Source: Photobacterium rosenbergii (GTDB taxonomy: Bacteria; Pseudomonadota; Gammaproteobacteria; Enterobacterales; Vibrionaceae). From it: a stretch of DNA of 64,000 nt. The notes beneath the pieces are model-generated. The model was not told the DNA's origin. It worked only from the letters and a program-made list of their open reading frames with translations, and did no database searches. Location: NCBI RefSeq assembly GCF_003026455.1, contig NZ_PYMB01000020.1:1-64000 (forward strand). Direction: 5' to 3'. A program made the position numbers and the translations under genes. Below, in pieces: positions 24,508 through 33,215 of this stretch. Position 1 is the stretch's first letter. Each line of letters begins with the position of its first letter.

Positions 24508-25980
24508 ATGACAAAAATGTCTATTACGCTTCTAAGTGCTGCCGTAATGTCTGCACTTAGCATGAGTGCCAATGCTTGTACGGGATTGATTGTCGGTAAA
24601 GGCGCGTCGGTTGACGGCAGTATTATGATTGCCCGTAACGAGGACTTTGGCATAAATAACTGGAACAAGCACCTCGCTTACCGCCCTGAACAGATCAACG
24701 AAGCGGGCGATTGGACCTTAGGCAATGGGCTGGTTGTGCCAATGCCGACCCAGTTCTATGCCTATTCGGCCATTCCTGACTGGGACGCCCTGACGGTCGA
24801 CAAAGACGGCAAGTATTACGAAGAGCGCGGTATCAACCAGTACAATGTGGCTGTTTCAGCCACCACCAGTGCCGAGGTCAATGACAAAGCAGCCAAGGCT
24901 GACCCATTGGTAAAACCCGGCATCATCGAAGCGGTGATCCCAACCCTTATTTTGCCGCAGGTGAAAACAGCCAAGGAAGGGGTTGAACTGCTAGGTCAGT
25001 ATATTGAAGAGTACGGCGCCGGAGAAGGTAACAGCTTGTATATTGCCGATGTCAATGAAGCTTGGTTGTTTGAAATCGGTTCTGGGCACCACTGGATTGC
25101 CGTTAAAGTGCCAGATGATAGCTATGCGATGATTGCTAATGGCTTGCGTATCCATGGAGTCGATTTGGATGCGCCGGATGTGATGCACTCAAAAGGGCTG
25201 CTGGACTTCGTCAAGCAGCACAAGTTGCTGGAAAAGCCAGACGCCAACTCATTCAACTTTGCCAAGGCCTTCGGGGTGATTGGCGATGTCTACAACGTGG
25301 ACCGCGAATGGTTAGGGCAGTCGATGCTGACGCCTTCGCAGGTGCAGGATACCCGCGAGCAGCAATATCCGTTGTTCATGAAGCCTGATGATAAGATTTC
25401 GGTCGGCGATGTGGCTAGCGTTTTGGGTTCAACCTATGAAGGCACCAAGTTGGCTGACAAAGGAGAGCGACCTATCCGGGTAGAACGCCAACTTGAGTCG
25501 CATATTATTCAGCTTCGCCCTGATATGCCTGAAGAGTTCCAGGGCATCATCTGGCAGAGCTATGGTGTATTGTCTGAATCTGTGTTGGTGCCGCTATACA
25601 CTAGCTTGCAAGAGTACCCAACACCTTACACGGTTGGTACCGATACCTACAGTGATGACTCGGCTTACTGGCAGTTCCGAAGCCTGACGGCACTGGCAAC
25701 TGCCAATCCGGACAAGTACCTGCCAATGCTAAAAGCGACCTGGGACAAGGAAGAGAGCAAGCTTTACAAGCAAGTGAGCAATATGGATATGCTGCTCAAA
25801 GATATGTACAACCAGGATAAGGCGACCGCAGTCGAAATGGCATCGGATTTCTCTTACGGCCAGTTGCAGCGCACCTTGAGCATGGCAACGGAGATCCGCT
25901 ACAAGATGATGACGGACCTGACCAAGAGCACCGAGAAAAAATATAGCGAAGAAGAGTTCAAGAAGATCATGAGTCTTTAA
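24508..25980 (+). CDS. C69-family dipeptidase
   Basis: A 490-residue Ntn hydrolase of the C69 (dipeptidase A) family. A signal-peptide-like segment of 23 residues ends at Ala-Asn-Ala, immediately before Cys24-Thr-Gly, which becomes the N-terminal nucleophile. The following DGSIMIARNEDFG, YEERGINQYNVAVSATTSA and YIADVNEAWLFEIGSGHHWIAVKVPDDSYA blocks are family hallmarks. It should hydrolyse dipeptides, probably in the periplasm. The AGGAGA ribosome binding site is good. It stands alone, ended by a terminator shared with the convergent TAXI gene. Confidence 0.9.
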   Translation: MTKMSITLLSAAVMSALSMSANACTGLIVGKGASVDGSIMIARNEDFGINNWNKHLAYRPEQINEAGDWTLGNGLVVPMPTQFYAYSAIPDWDALTVDKDGKYYEERGINQYNVAVSATTSAEVNDKAAKADPLVKPGIIEAVIPTLILPQVKTAKEGVELLGQYIEEYGAGEGNSLYIADVNEAWLFEIGSGHHWIAVKVPDDSYAMIANGLRIHGVDLDAPDVMHSKGLLDFVKQHKLLEKPDANSFNFAKAFGVIGDVYNVDREWLGQSMLTPSQVQDTREQQYPLFMKPDDKISVGDVASVLGSTYEGTKLADKGERPIRVERQLESHIIQLRPDMPEEFQGIIWQSYGVLSESVLVPLYTSLQEYPTPYTVGTDTYSDDSAYWQFRSLTALATANPDKYLPMLKATWDKEESKLYKQVSNMDMLLKDMYNQDKATAVEMASDFSYGQLQRTLSMATEIRYKMMTDLTKSTEKKYSEEEFKKIMSL

Positions 25981-26046
25981 CTAATCATTGTTTGGTGTAG
26001 GTCTGCTGCACTAAACCTTATTTTTTCTGAAATGTTTGCCATCAAT

Positions 26047-26072
26047 AAAAAGAGCGCGTATGCGCTCTTTTT
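26047..26072. terminator. Bidirectional terminator between C69 dipeptidase and TAXI gene
   Basis: AAAGAGCGC/GCGCTCTTT with loop GTAT, flanked by A residues on the left and T residues on the right, so it can act on both strands. Confidence 0.88.
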
Positions 26073-26101
26073 AGTTCAAGTATGACTTGCAGATAACTCA
26101 G

Positions 26102-27073
26102 TTACATCAAGCCGACTTCTTTGTAGTATTTTGCTGCACCTGGGTGAAGCGGAGCAGAAAGACCGTCTCGGATCATCTCTTCTTTCTTCAGGTGGGCAAA
26201 GGCTGGATGAAGTTTCTTGAAGTCATCGAAGTTTTCAAATACTGATTTGACGATGCTGTATACCACGTCATCTGGTACTGAGGTTGAAGAGACAAAGGTG
26301 GCACCGACACCGAAGGTGGTGACGTCAATAGCGTTGCCTTTGTACATACCACCTGGAACTGTTGCGACACGGTAGAAGCTGTTGTCTTCAATCAGCTTAT
26401 TCACCTTGTCGCCGGCGACAGTAATGATTTTGCTATCACAAGATGTTGTGGCTTCTTTGATGGCACCGCTTGGATGGCCAACGGTGTAGATCATCGCATC
26501 GATTTTGTTGTCACAAAGGGCTTTTGATTGCTCTGAGGCTTTTAGCTCAGAGGCTAACTTGAAGTCCTTCATTGACCAGTCATACCTGTCCATCAGCACT
26601 TCCATGGTACCGCGCTGGCCGGAGCCAGGGTTACCTATGTTGACGCGCTTGCCTTTGAGATCTTCGAAGGTTTTGATCCCCGAATCGGCACGGGCAACGA
26701 TGGTGAACGGTTCTGGGTGGATGGAGAACACAGCACGCAAATCTTTGTATGCCCCGTTGTCGGCAAACTTGCTGGTACCATTGTAGGCATGGTATTGCCA
26801 GTCAGATTGGGCGATACCCAGATCGAGCTCACCGGCACGGATAGTATTGATGTTGTAGATAGAACCGCCGGTACTTTCGACCGAACAGCGGATGTTGTGA
26901 TCTTGTCTGTCTTTATTGACCAAGCGGCAGATTGCCCCACCTGTTGGATAATACACCCCAGTAACCCCACCTGTACCGATGGTAACAAAACGGTTTTCGG
27001 CGAAAGATAGCGTCGAGGTACCCAGTAAAACGGCGGCACCGGTGTAGGCAAGAAGCTTGTTGATAGATCCCAT
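26102..27073 (-). CDS. TAXI-family TRAP transporter substrate-binding protein
   Basis: The 323-residue product has a signal peptide (to about residue 25) and the TAXI signature [25 protein letters not shown], then [26 protein letters not shown]. Such proteins deliver organic acids or amino acids to a fused DctQM membrane protein. No TRAP permease is encoded in the window, so it is an orphan here. It is the last gene of a minus-strand operon with the aminotransferase and beta-keto acid cleavage enzyme, which suggests it imports the substrate that they degrade. An AAGGGA ribosome binding site supports the start. Confidence 0.9.
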   Translation of the reverse strand: MGSINKLLAYTGAAVLLGTSTLSFAENRFVTIGTGGVTGVYYPTGGAICRLVNKDRQDHNIRCSVESTGGSIYNINTIRAGELDLGIAQSDWQYHAYNGTSKFADNGAYKDLRAVFSIHPEPFTIVARADSGIKTFEDLKGKRVNIGNPGSGQRGTMEVLMDRYDWSMKDFKLASELKASEQSKALCDNKIDAMIYTVGHPSGAIKEATTSCDSKIITVAGDKVNKLIEDNSFYRVATVPGGMYKGNAIDVTTFGVGATFVSSTSVPDDVVYSIVKSVFENFDDFKKLHPAFAHLKKEEMIRDGLSAPLHPGAAKYYKEVGLM

Positions 27074-27131
27074 AGAAGTCCCTTTTGATGAGTTTTACGC
27101 AAAAAGCAAAGCCAATGGATACTGCTGCTGG

Positions 27132-27983
27132 CTAAGCAGTGAGGAGCTGGCGAAAATGGTTAGCATCAAGGGTTGCGAGACCTAAATGCTTGGCGGTTTC
27201 GGCAAGGTAAGCCACTTGTTCTGCGTTAGTTGAGGCTACTGTACCTTGATGATTAACATGGTTATTTTCAAAGCCAACCCGAATATCTCCACCCATAATC
27301 ATAGACGCTGTCAGGCAAAGGTGTTCATATTTTCCAAAAGCACAAACTGCCCAACGTTTATCATGATTAAACAATCGCTGTTGCAAGAAAGGTGAGAGGT
27401 CTCGCGGTGAGGCGGTTTGGTGTTGGTCGTAGCGACCAAGCACTAGCAATATATGGTGGTTATAGGCAGGTAATAGTCCTTTTTCCAACAACGAAAAGTA
27501 TCGTTCGAGATCTTGCGGGCTGTAGAGAATATATTGGGCGATGATCCCCTGCTCGGCGATACCATGGAAAAAGCCGCTCGCTGTATCAAGGTAGGCCGTA
27601 TCTGAATATTGGCTTTCGGGGATTAATTCACTGAGGGCCAAGGAGGCCGCTTCCGGTATTACTTCGTTGATTAAAGCCATTTGTTGGCTAGGGGAATACT
27701 GCCCGACGGCCTCTGTGGTTAACTGGACAATAATGCTGTCACCCACTTGTTCTTTCAGGGCGTGGTAAAGGTGGAGGTTATCGTCGACTTTCAGAGAGTG
27801 CTTGCCATTTTGGTCCCTGGCATGGAGGTGTACCATCGCCGCCCCCGCATCGCGGCAGGCGATAACCTCATCAATGATTTCCTGCCGAAGCATCGGCAGG
27901 GCAGGGTGATCGGCTTTGGTTTTCCTAGCCCCGTTGGGGGCCACAATAATGGCTGCTTGACCGACTGACTGTATTGGCTGCAT
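27132..27983 (-). CDS. Beta-keto acid cleavage enzyme (BKACE/DUF849)
   Basis: The 283-residue TIM-barrel protein shows the BKACE pattern: IIVAPNGARKTKADHPALP at the N-terminus, AAMVHLHARD with the zinc-binding His-Leu-His, and GGDIRVGFENNH near the C-terminus. BKACE enzymes condense a beta-keto acid with acetyl-CoA to give acetoacetate and a shorter CoA ester. The upstream aminotransferase could make the keto acid by removing the amino group of a beta-amino acid. The exact substrate is not readable. Only 58 bases separate it from the TAXI gene. Confidence 0.88.
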   Translation of the reverse strand: MQPIQSVGQAAIIVAPNGARKTKADHPALPMLRQEIIDEVIACRDAGAAMVHLHARDQNGKHSLKVDDNLHLYHALKEQVGDSIIVQLTTEAVGQYSPSQQMALINEVIPEAASLALSELIPESQYSDTAYLDTASGFFHGIAEQGIIAQYILYSPQDLERYFSLLEKGLLPAYNHHILLVLGRYDQHQTASPRDLSPFLQQRLFNHDKRWAVCAFGKYEHLCLTASMIMGGDIRVGFENNHVNHQGTVASTNAEQVAYLAETAKHLGLATLDANHFRQLLTA

Positions 27984-28016
27984 TTTTATTCCTTATCAAG
28001 CTGAGAGTTTCTACAA

Positions 28017-28051
28017 TTCCCAGTTCCCAGTTCCCAGTTCCCAGTTCCTAG
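28017..28051. repeat. Short tandem heptamer array TTCCCAG (four perfect copies plus one variant)
   Basis: Four copies of TTCCCAG (28017-28044) plus TTCCTAG (28045-28051), lying between the aminotransferase stop codon (in the variant copy) and the BKACE start. It shares the 7-bp period with the array at 23258 but not its sequence. Confidence 0.9.
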
Positions 28052-29379
28052 CTCCATAGAGAAGATGCTTGCAACAGGGAGGTATGTAATTTGCTGACCA
28101 GTTCATCTAGCTGGTGCTCTTCAATAATAAAAGGCGGCGCAAGCAGTATGTGATGACCCGCTTTTCCATCTAGCGTGCCTGACATGGGATAGCACATCAG
28201 CCCGTTGCACATGGCGGCTGACTTTATGGCCTTGTGAGCCTGTGAATGGCTAGGCAGCGGAGTTTTCGATTGTTTGTCAGCGACTAATTCTATGCCGATA
28301 AACAGCCCCTTGCCCCGGATATCCCCGATGTAAGGTAACTCCCCGAAGCTCTTGTTGAGTTTGGCCATGAGTTGGCTACCACGGAGTTTGACGTTGTCGA
28401 GTAGGCTGTCATCGACGATGGTATCAACGGTTGCGAGGGCCGCGGCACATGCCATCGGATGGCCCATAAATGTATGGCCATGCTGGAAAAAACCGCTACC
28501 TTCGGCGATAGCTTGATAGATCTTGTCGTGGACGATGGCTGCGCCGATAGGCTGGTAGCCAGCGCCAAGCCCTTTGGCAACAGTAACAATGTCAGGCACA
28601 ATGCCTTCTTGTTCATAGGCGAAAAAGGTGCCGGTACGCCCTATCCCGCACATCACCTCATCAAGGATCAGCAATACATCATAGGTATCGCAAATCTCCC
28701 TGATCCGTTTGAAATAGCCTGCCGTTGCCGGAAGGGCACCAGCGGTAGCACCTACTACAGGTTCGGCAATGAATGCCATCACGTTTTCGGCACCCAGCTC
28801 GAGGATCTTATGCTCTAGCTCATTGGCAACTCTGAGGCTGTAGTCCAGTTCTGTTTCTCCCTGTTGCTGGTCACGGTAGGCATAGCAAGGAGCAATATGG
28901 TGGGCAGCCGAGAGTATCGGCCTGAAAGGTTCACGCCGCCACTCATTACCACCTACCGAAAGTGCGCCGAGGGTATTACCGTGATAGCTCTGTCGCCGGG
29001 CGATGAATTGGCTTTTCGTTGGTTTACCCTTTTCGACAAAGTACTGCCGCGCCAATTTCAGGGCCGCTTCCACCGCTTCTGAGCCGCCGCTGACAAAGTA
29101 GGTGTGGTTCAAAGCGCCGGGTGCAATTTCTGCCAGTCGTTTGGCCAGTTGCTCACTGCTGTTGCTGGTGAAAAAACCGGAATGGGCATAGGGAATGGCT
29201 TCTAGTTGTTGGCAAATGGCTGATTTTATCCTTTGGTGGTTGTGGCCCAAATTTGATACTGCTGCGCCGCCGCAACCATCGAGGTATTGCTTTCCCTCGC
29301 TATCAGTTAGGTAGATCCCTTGCCCGCTAACCACTGTGGGGAGGGATGTATGGCAATGGCGATGGAAAACATGGCTCAT
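28048..29379 (-). CDS. Class III PLP-dependent aminotransferase
   Basis: This 443-residue fold-type I enzyme has the class III features: YLDGCGGAAVSNLGHNH near the start, FVSGGSEAVEAALKLARQY (phosphate site), ILDEVMCGIGRTGTFFAYE with the PLP-N1 aspartate, and TVAKGLGAGYQPIGA with the Schiff-base lysine. It transfers an amino group from an omega- or beta-amino acid to pyruvate or 2-oxoglutarate. It leads a minus-strand operon with BKACE and TAXI, suggesting a beta-amino acid catabolic path. The substrate is unresolved. Its stop codon lies in the last heptamer of the repeat array. Confidence 0.9.
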   Translation of the reverse strand: MSHVFHRHCHTSLPTVVSGQGIYLTDSEGKQYLDGCGGAAVSNLGHNHQRIKSAICQQLEAIPYAHSGFFTSNSSEQLAKRLAEIAPGALNHTYFVSGGSEAVEAALKLARQYFVEKGKPTKSQFIARRQSYHGNTLGALSVGGNEWRREPFRPILSAAHHIAPCYAYRDQQQGETELDYSLRVANELEHKILELGAENVMAFIAEPVVGATAGALPATAGYFKRIREICDTYDVLLILDEVMCGIGRTGTFFAYEQEGIVPDIVTVAKGLGAGYQPIGAAIVHDKIYQAIAEGSGFFQHGHTFMGHPMACAAALATVDTIVDDSLLDNVKLRGSQLMAKLNKSFGELPYIGDIRGKGLFIGIELVADKQSKTPLPSHSQAHKAIKSAAMCNGLMCYPMSGTLDGKAGHHILLAPPFIIEEHQLDELVSKLHTSLLQASSLWS

Positions 29380-29657
29380 TATTAGATTCCTTGCATATAG
29401 GTGATGGCTAGATTGTTGTGCTAACCCACGCCCTGAGCAAACGAATAAAAGTGTAGGGGTATGAGTAAAAGGAATAGGGTGGGGATAACGGCTGGTTTCG
29501 CTAAAAAATGAGGGTTGTTTTCGTAATTTTTACGTCAATGTGGATTGAGTGGACGAAAGAATAGTGAATTTATTCGCTTTAACAACAGAGAAAATAACTA
29601 AAATCAGCATCTTTAGCGTTTTGTTGATACTCTTGTTTTCTTTAATGTGATCGAGTT

Positions 29658-29675
29658 AACGTAAGCGTTTACGTT
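29658..29675. promoter_or_regulatory. LacI-family operator before the GH32 gene
   Basis: AACGTAAGCGTTTACGTT, identical to the site at 13474-13491, inside a 32-base stretch with only one mismatch between the two loci (TGTGATCG before it is also shared). It lies 55 bases before the GH32 start. The remaining divergent region from 29380 holds no gene that I can support. Confidence 0.8.
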
Positions 29676-29729
29676 AATGGTGCATAATCCGCTGCATTGA
29701 GATGGATTGATACGGAAGAAGAGCAAGAC

Positions 29730-31217
29730 ATGGCAGAGGCTTACCGCCCTAAACTTCATATGACGCCGGATCAGGGATGGATGAACGATCCGAACGGTTT
29801 GGTTTTTTTCAACGGGCACTATCACCAATTTTACCAGTATTACCCACATGACACGGTGTGGGGACCGATGCATTGGGGGCACAAAATCAGCCAGGATTTG
29901 ATCAACTGGCAGGAGTTGCCGCCGGCACTCTATCCTGATGAGTCGGGGATGTGTTTCTCTGGCAGTGCGATTGTTGATTGGAACAACACATCTGGTTTGT
30001 TCGAAAATGGTAAGCCGGGCTTGTTGGCCTTCTATACCTCATTTATCCAGCCGGAAGTGACTTTGGCTGATGGCCGCAAGGTTGAAGATCCTATCCAGCA
30101 ACAGTCTCTGGCATATAGTCAGGATGGGATGACATGGAAAAAGTACCAGGACGGTGAGCCAATCATCCCTGCCCGAGGCAACCCTGACTTCCGTGATCCA
30201 AAGGTTATTTGGCACCCAGCCAGCCAAGCCTGGGTGATGGTGGTGTCTTGCGGTCAGCATATTGAATTCTACCGCTCCAGCAATTTGCTCGACTGGCAGT
30301 TGGTCAGTGAGTTCGGCTACCGCCATGGCGCCCACAGCAAAGGGCCGTGGGAGTGCCCCGACTTGTTCGAACTTCAAATAGAAGGCAGCGATGAGACCCG
30401 CTGGGTATTGGTTGTTGGTATTGGTGAAGGTGCCCATTGTGGTGGTGCAGGTACCCAATACTTTATCGGTGATTTCGACGGTAAGACCTTTACTAACCAT
30501 AACCATCCAGAAGAAATCCTATGGCTCGACTTTGGCCGTGACTATTACGCGACCCAGTCATTTTCTGATCTTCCGAGCGAAGATGGTCGCCGGATCGTCA
30601 GTACCTGGATGAGCAATCATCAATACTCTCTGGAATTGCCAACACAGGCTTTCCGTAGCTCGATGGCAATGCCGCGTGAACTTTTCTTGTTTGAGAGCAA
30701 AGCTGGCTTGCGGGTCGGACAGCGTTTTGTCCGTGAACTCGACAGTGTGCTGGGCTGTGAAACGAAGATTGAGGGCGAACTCTCTGCCTTTGAGGGGATA
30801 AGCAAGGAGGGGAAAAGCTCGGTGATGAAGTGTGAGTTTGCGGCTGCGCTATCTCAAGGCCAAACCCTCTCACTGGCGCTGTTTGAAGATAGTGATATCG
30901 AGTTCCAGTTCAAGTACCTCGAGGCAGGGCTTGAGGTCCGCTCGTTGCGAAAAGGGCAATTCGGTCATGCGCGTATTGATGAGCACTACCCCCATGATTA
31001 CTCAGTCGTTCTTCCTGTCGGTCCTGAGTTTTCACTCTCTGTCTTAGTGGACAACGGCTCGGTCGAATTGTTGATCAACGGCGGTGAGTTTAGCTTTACC
31101 AATTTGGCCTTCGCCAGCAATACCGACGCGATGTATGCAATCAGTGTTGATAACGGCGAGTTACCTATCTTGAAAAGTGCCATCAAAATGTTAGTGCAAG
31201 GAGAGCAGGCATGCTAA
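29730..31217 (+). CDS. GH32 beta-fructosidase (sucrose hydrolase / sucrose-6-phosphate hydrolase type)
   Basis: From ATG 29730 the product is 495 residues. GH32 motifs are complete: WMNDPNG with nucleophile Asp20, FRDPK with Asp156 (transition-state stabiliser) and WECPDLF with acid/base Glu208. A five-bladed propeller is followed by a C-terminal beta-sandwich. There is no signal peptide, so it works in the cytoplasm on imported sucrose, sucrose phosphate or short fructans. No sucrose PTS adjoins it, so free sucrose is likely. A TTG at 29697 is in frame but lacks a ribosome binding site. It overlaps the amylosucrase gene by 7 bases and has the shared LacI-type operator upstream. Confidence 0.92.
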   Translation: MAEAYRPKLHMTPDQGWMNDPNGLVFFNGHYHQFYQYYPHDTVWGPMHWGHKISQDLINWQELPPALYPDESGMCFSGSAIVDWNNTSGLFENGKPGLLAFYTSFIQPEVTLADGRKVEDPIQQQSLAYSQDGMTWKKYQDGEPIIPARGNPDFRDPKVIWHPASQAWVMVVSCGQHIEFYRSSNLLDWQLVSEFGYRHGAHSKGPWECPDLFELQIEGSDETRWVLVVGIGEGAHCGGAGTQYFIGDFDGKTFTNHNHPEEILWLDFGRDYYATQSFSDLPSEDGRRIVSTWMSNHQYSLELPTQAFRSSMAMPRELFLFESKAGLRVGQRFVRELDSVLGCETKIEGELSAFEGISKEGKSSVMKCEFAAALSQGQTLSLALFEDSDIEFQFKYLEAGLEVRSLRKGQFGHARIDEHYPHDYSVVLPVGPEFSLSVLVDNGSVELLINGGEFSFTNLAFASNTDAMYAISVDNGELPILKSAIKMLVQGEQAC

Positions 31218-33136
31218 CGCTTCAACAGGCTGAAAAAGCCCTAGCCCAGGTGCTCGATTCTATCGAACTGCCGAAATTGACCAAGAAAGACGAGCAGGCT
31301 TTTTTAAAACGTCTGGATGAACACTTCCCGGCCTTGGTGATCAAGCTGCACCAACTATACGGTGAGCGTTATGATTTTTTTCTCCACTTACAACAGTTGG
31401 TGGTGGTATTGGCCAAGGCGTTTGCTGCCCGCAAGCGAAAGTGGAAGAACCTGGATGAACGCCGCCTTAAATCACCGGCATGGTATCGCGACGAGAAAAT
31501 GCTCGGAATGGCGGTATATGTTGACCTGTTTGCTGGCGATCTGAAAAAGCTCAAAGCCAAGATCCCATATCTAAAATCAATGGGGATCACCTACCTGCAT
31601 TTAATGCCTTTGTATAAGGCCCCGGAAGGCGACAGTGACGGCGGCTATGCCGTGTCTGATTATCGTTTGGTCGACCCGAAGCTGGGTTCAGAAAAAGACT
31701 TGGTTGCCCTTGCCGATGCTTTGTCAGCAGAAGGGAGCAGCTTGGTACTGGATTTTGTATTCAACCATACCTCAGACGAGCACCGCTGGGCGGAAGCGGC
31801 AAAAGCTGGCGATCCTGAATTCAAAGACTTCTACTACTTCTTCGAAGACAAGCAAGAAGTGGATGACTATAACCAGACCTGCCGTGAGATTTTCCCGACA
31901 GTGCGGCGCGGAAGCTTTACTTTCCTCGAGCCTCAGCAAGAGTGGGTATGGACAACGTTCAACAGTTTCCAGTGGGATCTGAATTATGCCAATCCGGCTG
32001 TGTTCAATGCCATTACCGATGAGATGTTGTTCCTCGCTAATATTGGTTGTGAGGGGCTACGCTTGGATGCATTGGCGTTTATCTGGAAGGAAAAGTGGAC
32101 CCAGTGCGAGAGCCTGCCAAAAGCCCATACTTTGATTCAGGCATTCAATAGCTGTCTGCAAATTGTCGCGCCTGCGGTGTTGTTCAAGTCGGAAGCGATC
32201 GTTCATCCAGATGAAGTGGCGCAATACATCGGCAAAGATGAGTGTCAGCTGTCCTACAACCCGCTAATGATGGCTTTGATGTGGGAGAGTTTGGCTACCC
32301 GAGAAACCAAATTGCTGACCGCATCAATGAAGAAGAGCTTTGATATATCTCCAGACTGTAGCTGGGTCAACTATATTCGTTGCCACGACGATATTGGCTG
32401 GACATTTGATGACACCATCGCTGATCAGTTGGGTATCAACGGCTTCGATCACCGTCGCTTCCTCAACCAGTTCTACACGGGGCGTTTTGATGGCTCGTTT
32501 GCCGAAGGGGTGCCGTTCCAGGAAAACCCGACTACCGGTGATTGCAGGGTCTGTGGTTCGCTGGCATCACTTGCTGGCCTCGAGCGTGGCCTAGAACAAG
32601 ATGACAACCAGTTGATTGAACTGGCACTCAAGCGCATTCGCTTGCTCAATAGTATCAACCTGAGTATTGGTGGTATCCCGCTGATTTACCAAGGCGATGA
32701 GCTGGGTATTCTCAACGATCACAGCTACCTGGAAGATAGCAGCAAAGCCGATGATGCCCGTTGGGTAAACCGGCCTGCAGTTACCGATGACGCGATTGGC
32801 AAAGCGCAACTGCCGGGGTCATTCGAGGCGTCGGTCAACCAGTCGCTAAAAGCAATGATCAAGCTTCGTCAGAACCATGAAGTATTTGGTGCTTCCCGAA
32901 CCGAGATTCTGGAAACCTATAATCCACACTTGTTTGCTTATGCCCGCCTGAATGACAACGGCCAGAAAATGCTGGCTATCTGTAACTTCAGCGAGCAAGA
33001 GCAACAGGTTCCGTTTTCAATCACCGATATTTTAGCCACTGCATCTGTGCTAGATATTTTGAATCACTCCCCTTTGCAACCTACGGATCAGATTACGCTG
33101 GGGGCGTATGACGTGAAATGGTTGGTACCTGCCTAA
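31211..33136 (+). CDS. Amylosucrase (GH13_4)
   Basis: The 641-residue enzyme matches the amylosucrase pattern over its whole length: helical N-terminal domain, (beta/alpha)8 barrel with SDGGYAVSDYR, VDFVFNHTSDEH-like, the nucleophile Asp286 in GLRLDALAF, acid/base Glu328 in LFKSEAIVHP, Asp393 in RCHDDIGWTF, and a C-terminal beta domain. Amylosucrase transfers glucose from sucrose to a glucan and releases fructose, with some sucrose isomerisation. There is no signal peptide. The Cys before His-Asp-Asp is commonly Ser in relatives. Being coupled to GH32, it gives the cell two fates for sucrose: hydrolysis or glucan storage. An AGGAGAG ribosome binding site is present. Confidence 0.92.
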   Translation: MLTLQQAEKALAQVLDSIELPKLTKKDEQAFLKRLDEHFPALVIKLHQLYGERYDFFLHLQQLVVVLAKAFAARKRKWKNLDERRLKSPAWYRDEKMLGMAVYVDLFAGDLKKLKAKIPYLKSMGITYLHLMPLYKAPEGDSDGGYAVSDYRLVDPKLGSEKDLVALADALSAEGSSLVLDFVFNHTSDEHRWAEAAKAGDPEFKDFYYFFEDKQEVDDYNQTCREIFPTVRRGSFTFLEPQQEWVWTTFNSFQWDLNYANPAVFNAITDEMLFLANIGCEGLRLDALAFIWKEKWTQCESLPKAHTLIQAFNSCLQIVAPAVLFKSEAIVHPDEVAQYIGKDECQLSYNPLMMALMWESLATRETKLLTASMKKSFDISPDCSWVNYIRCHDDIGWTFDDTIADQLGINGFDHRRFLNQFYTGRFDGSFAEGVPFQENPTTGDCRVCGSLASLAGLERGLEQDDNQLIELALKRIRLLNSINLSIGGIPLIYQGDELGILNDHSYLEDSSKADDARWVNRPAVTDDAIGKAQLPGSFEASVNQSLKAMIKLRQNHEVFGASRTEILETYNPHLFAYARLNDNGQKMLAICNFSEQEQQVPFSITDILATASVLDILNHSPLQPTDQITLGAYDVKWLVPA

Positions 33137-33173
33137 CTGGTAAATAGGGATACCCCGTAACATTGTGTTCTTT

Positions 33174-33213
33174 GGCCGGTATGCGTTGAGTGACTCGCTT
33201 CCGGCCTTTTTTT
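33174..33213. terminator. Terminator between amylosucrase and ald
   Basis: GGCCGG/CCGGCC stem with a 21-base interior that can pair in part, followed by seven T residues. It lies between two convergent genes. Confidence 0.75.
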
Positions 33214-33215
33214 AT

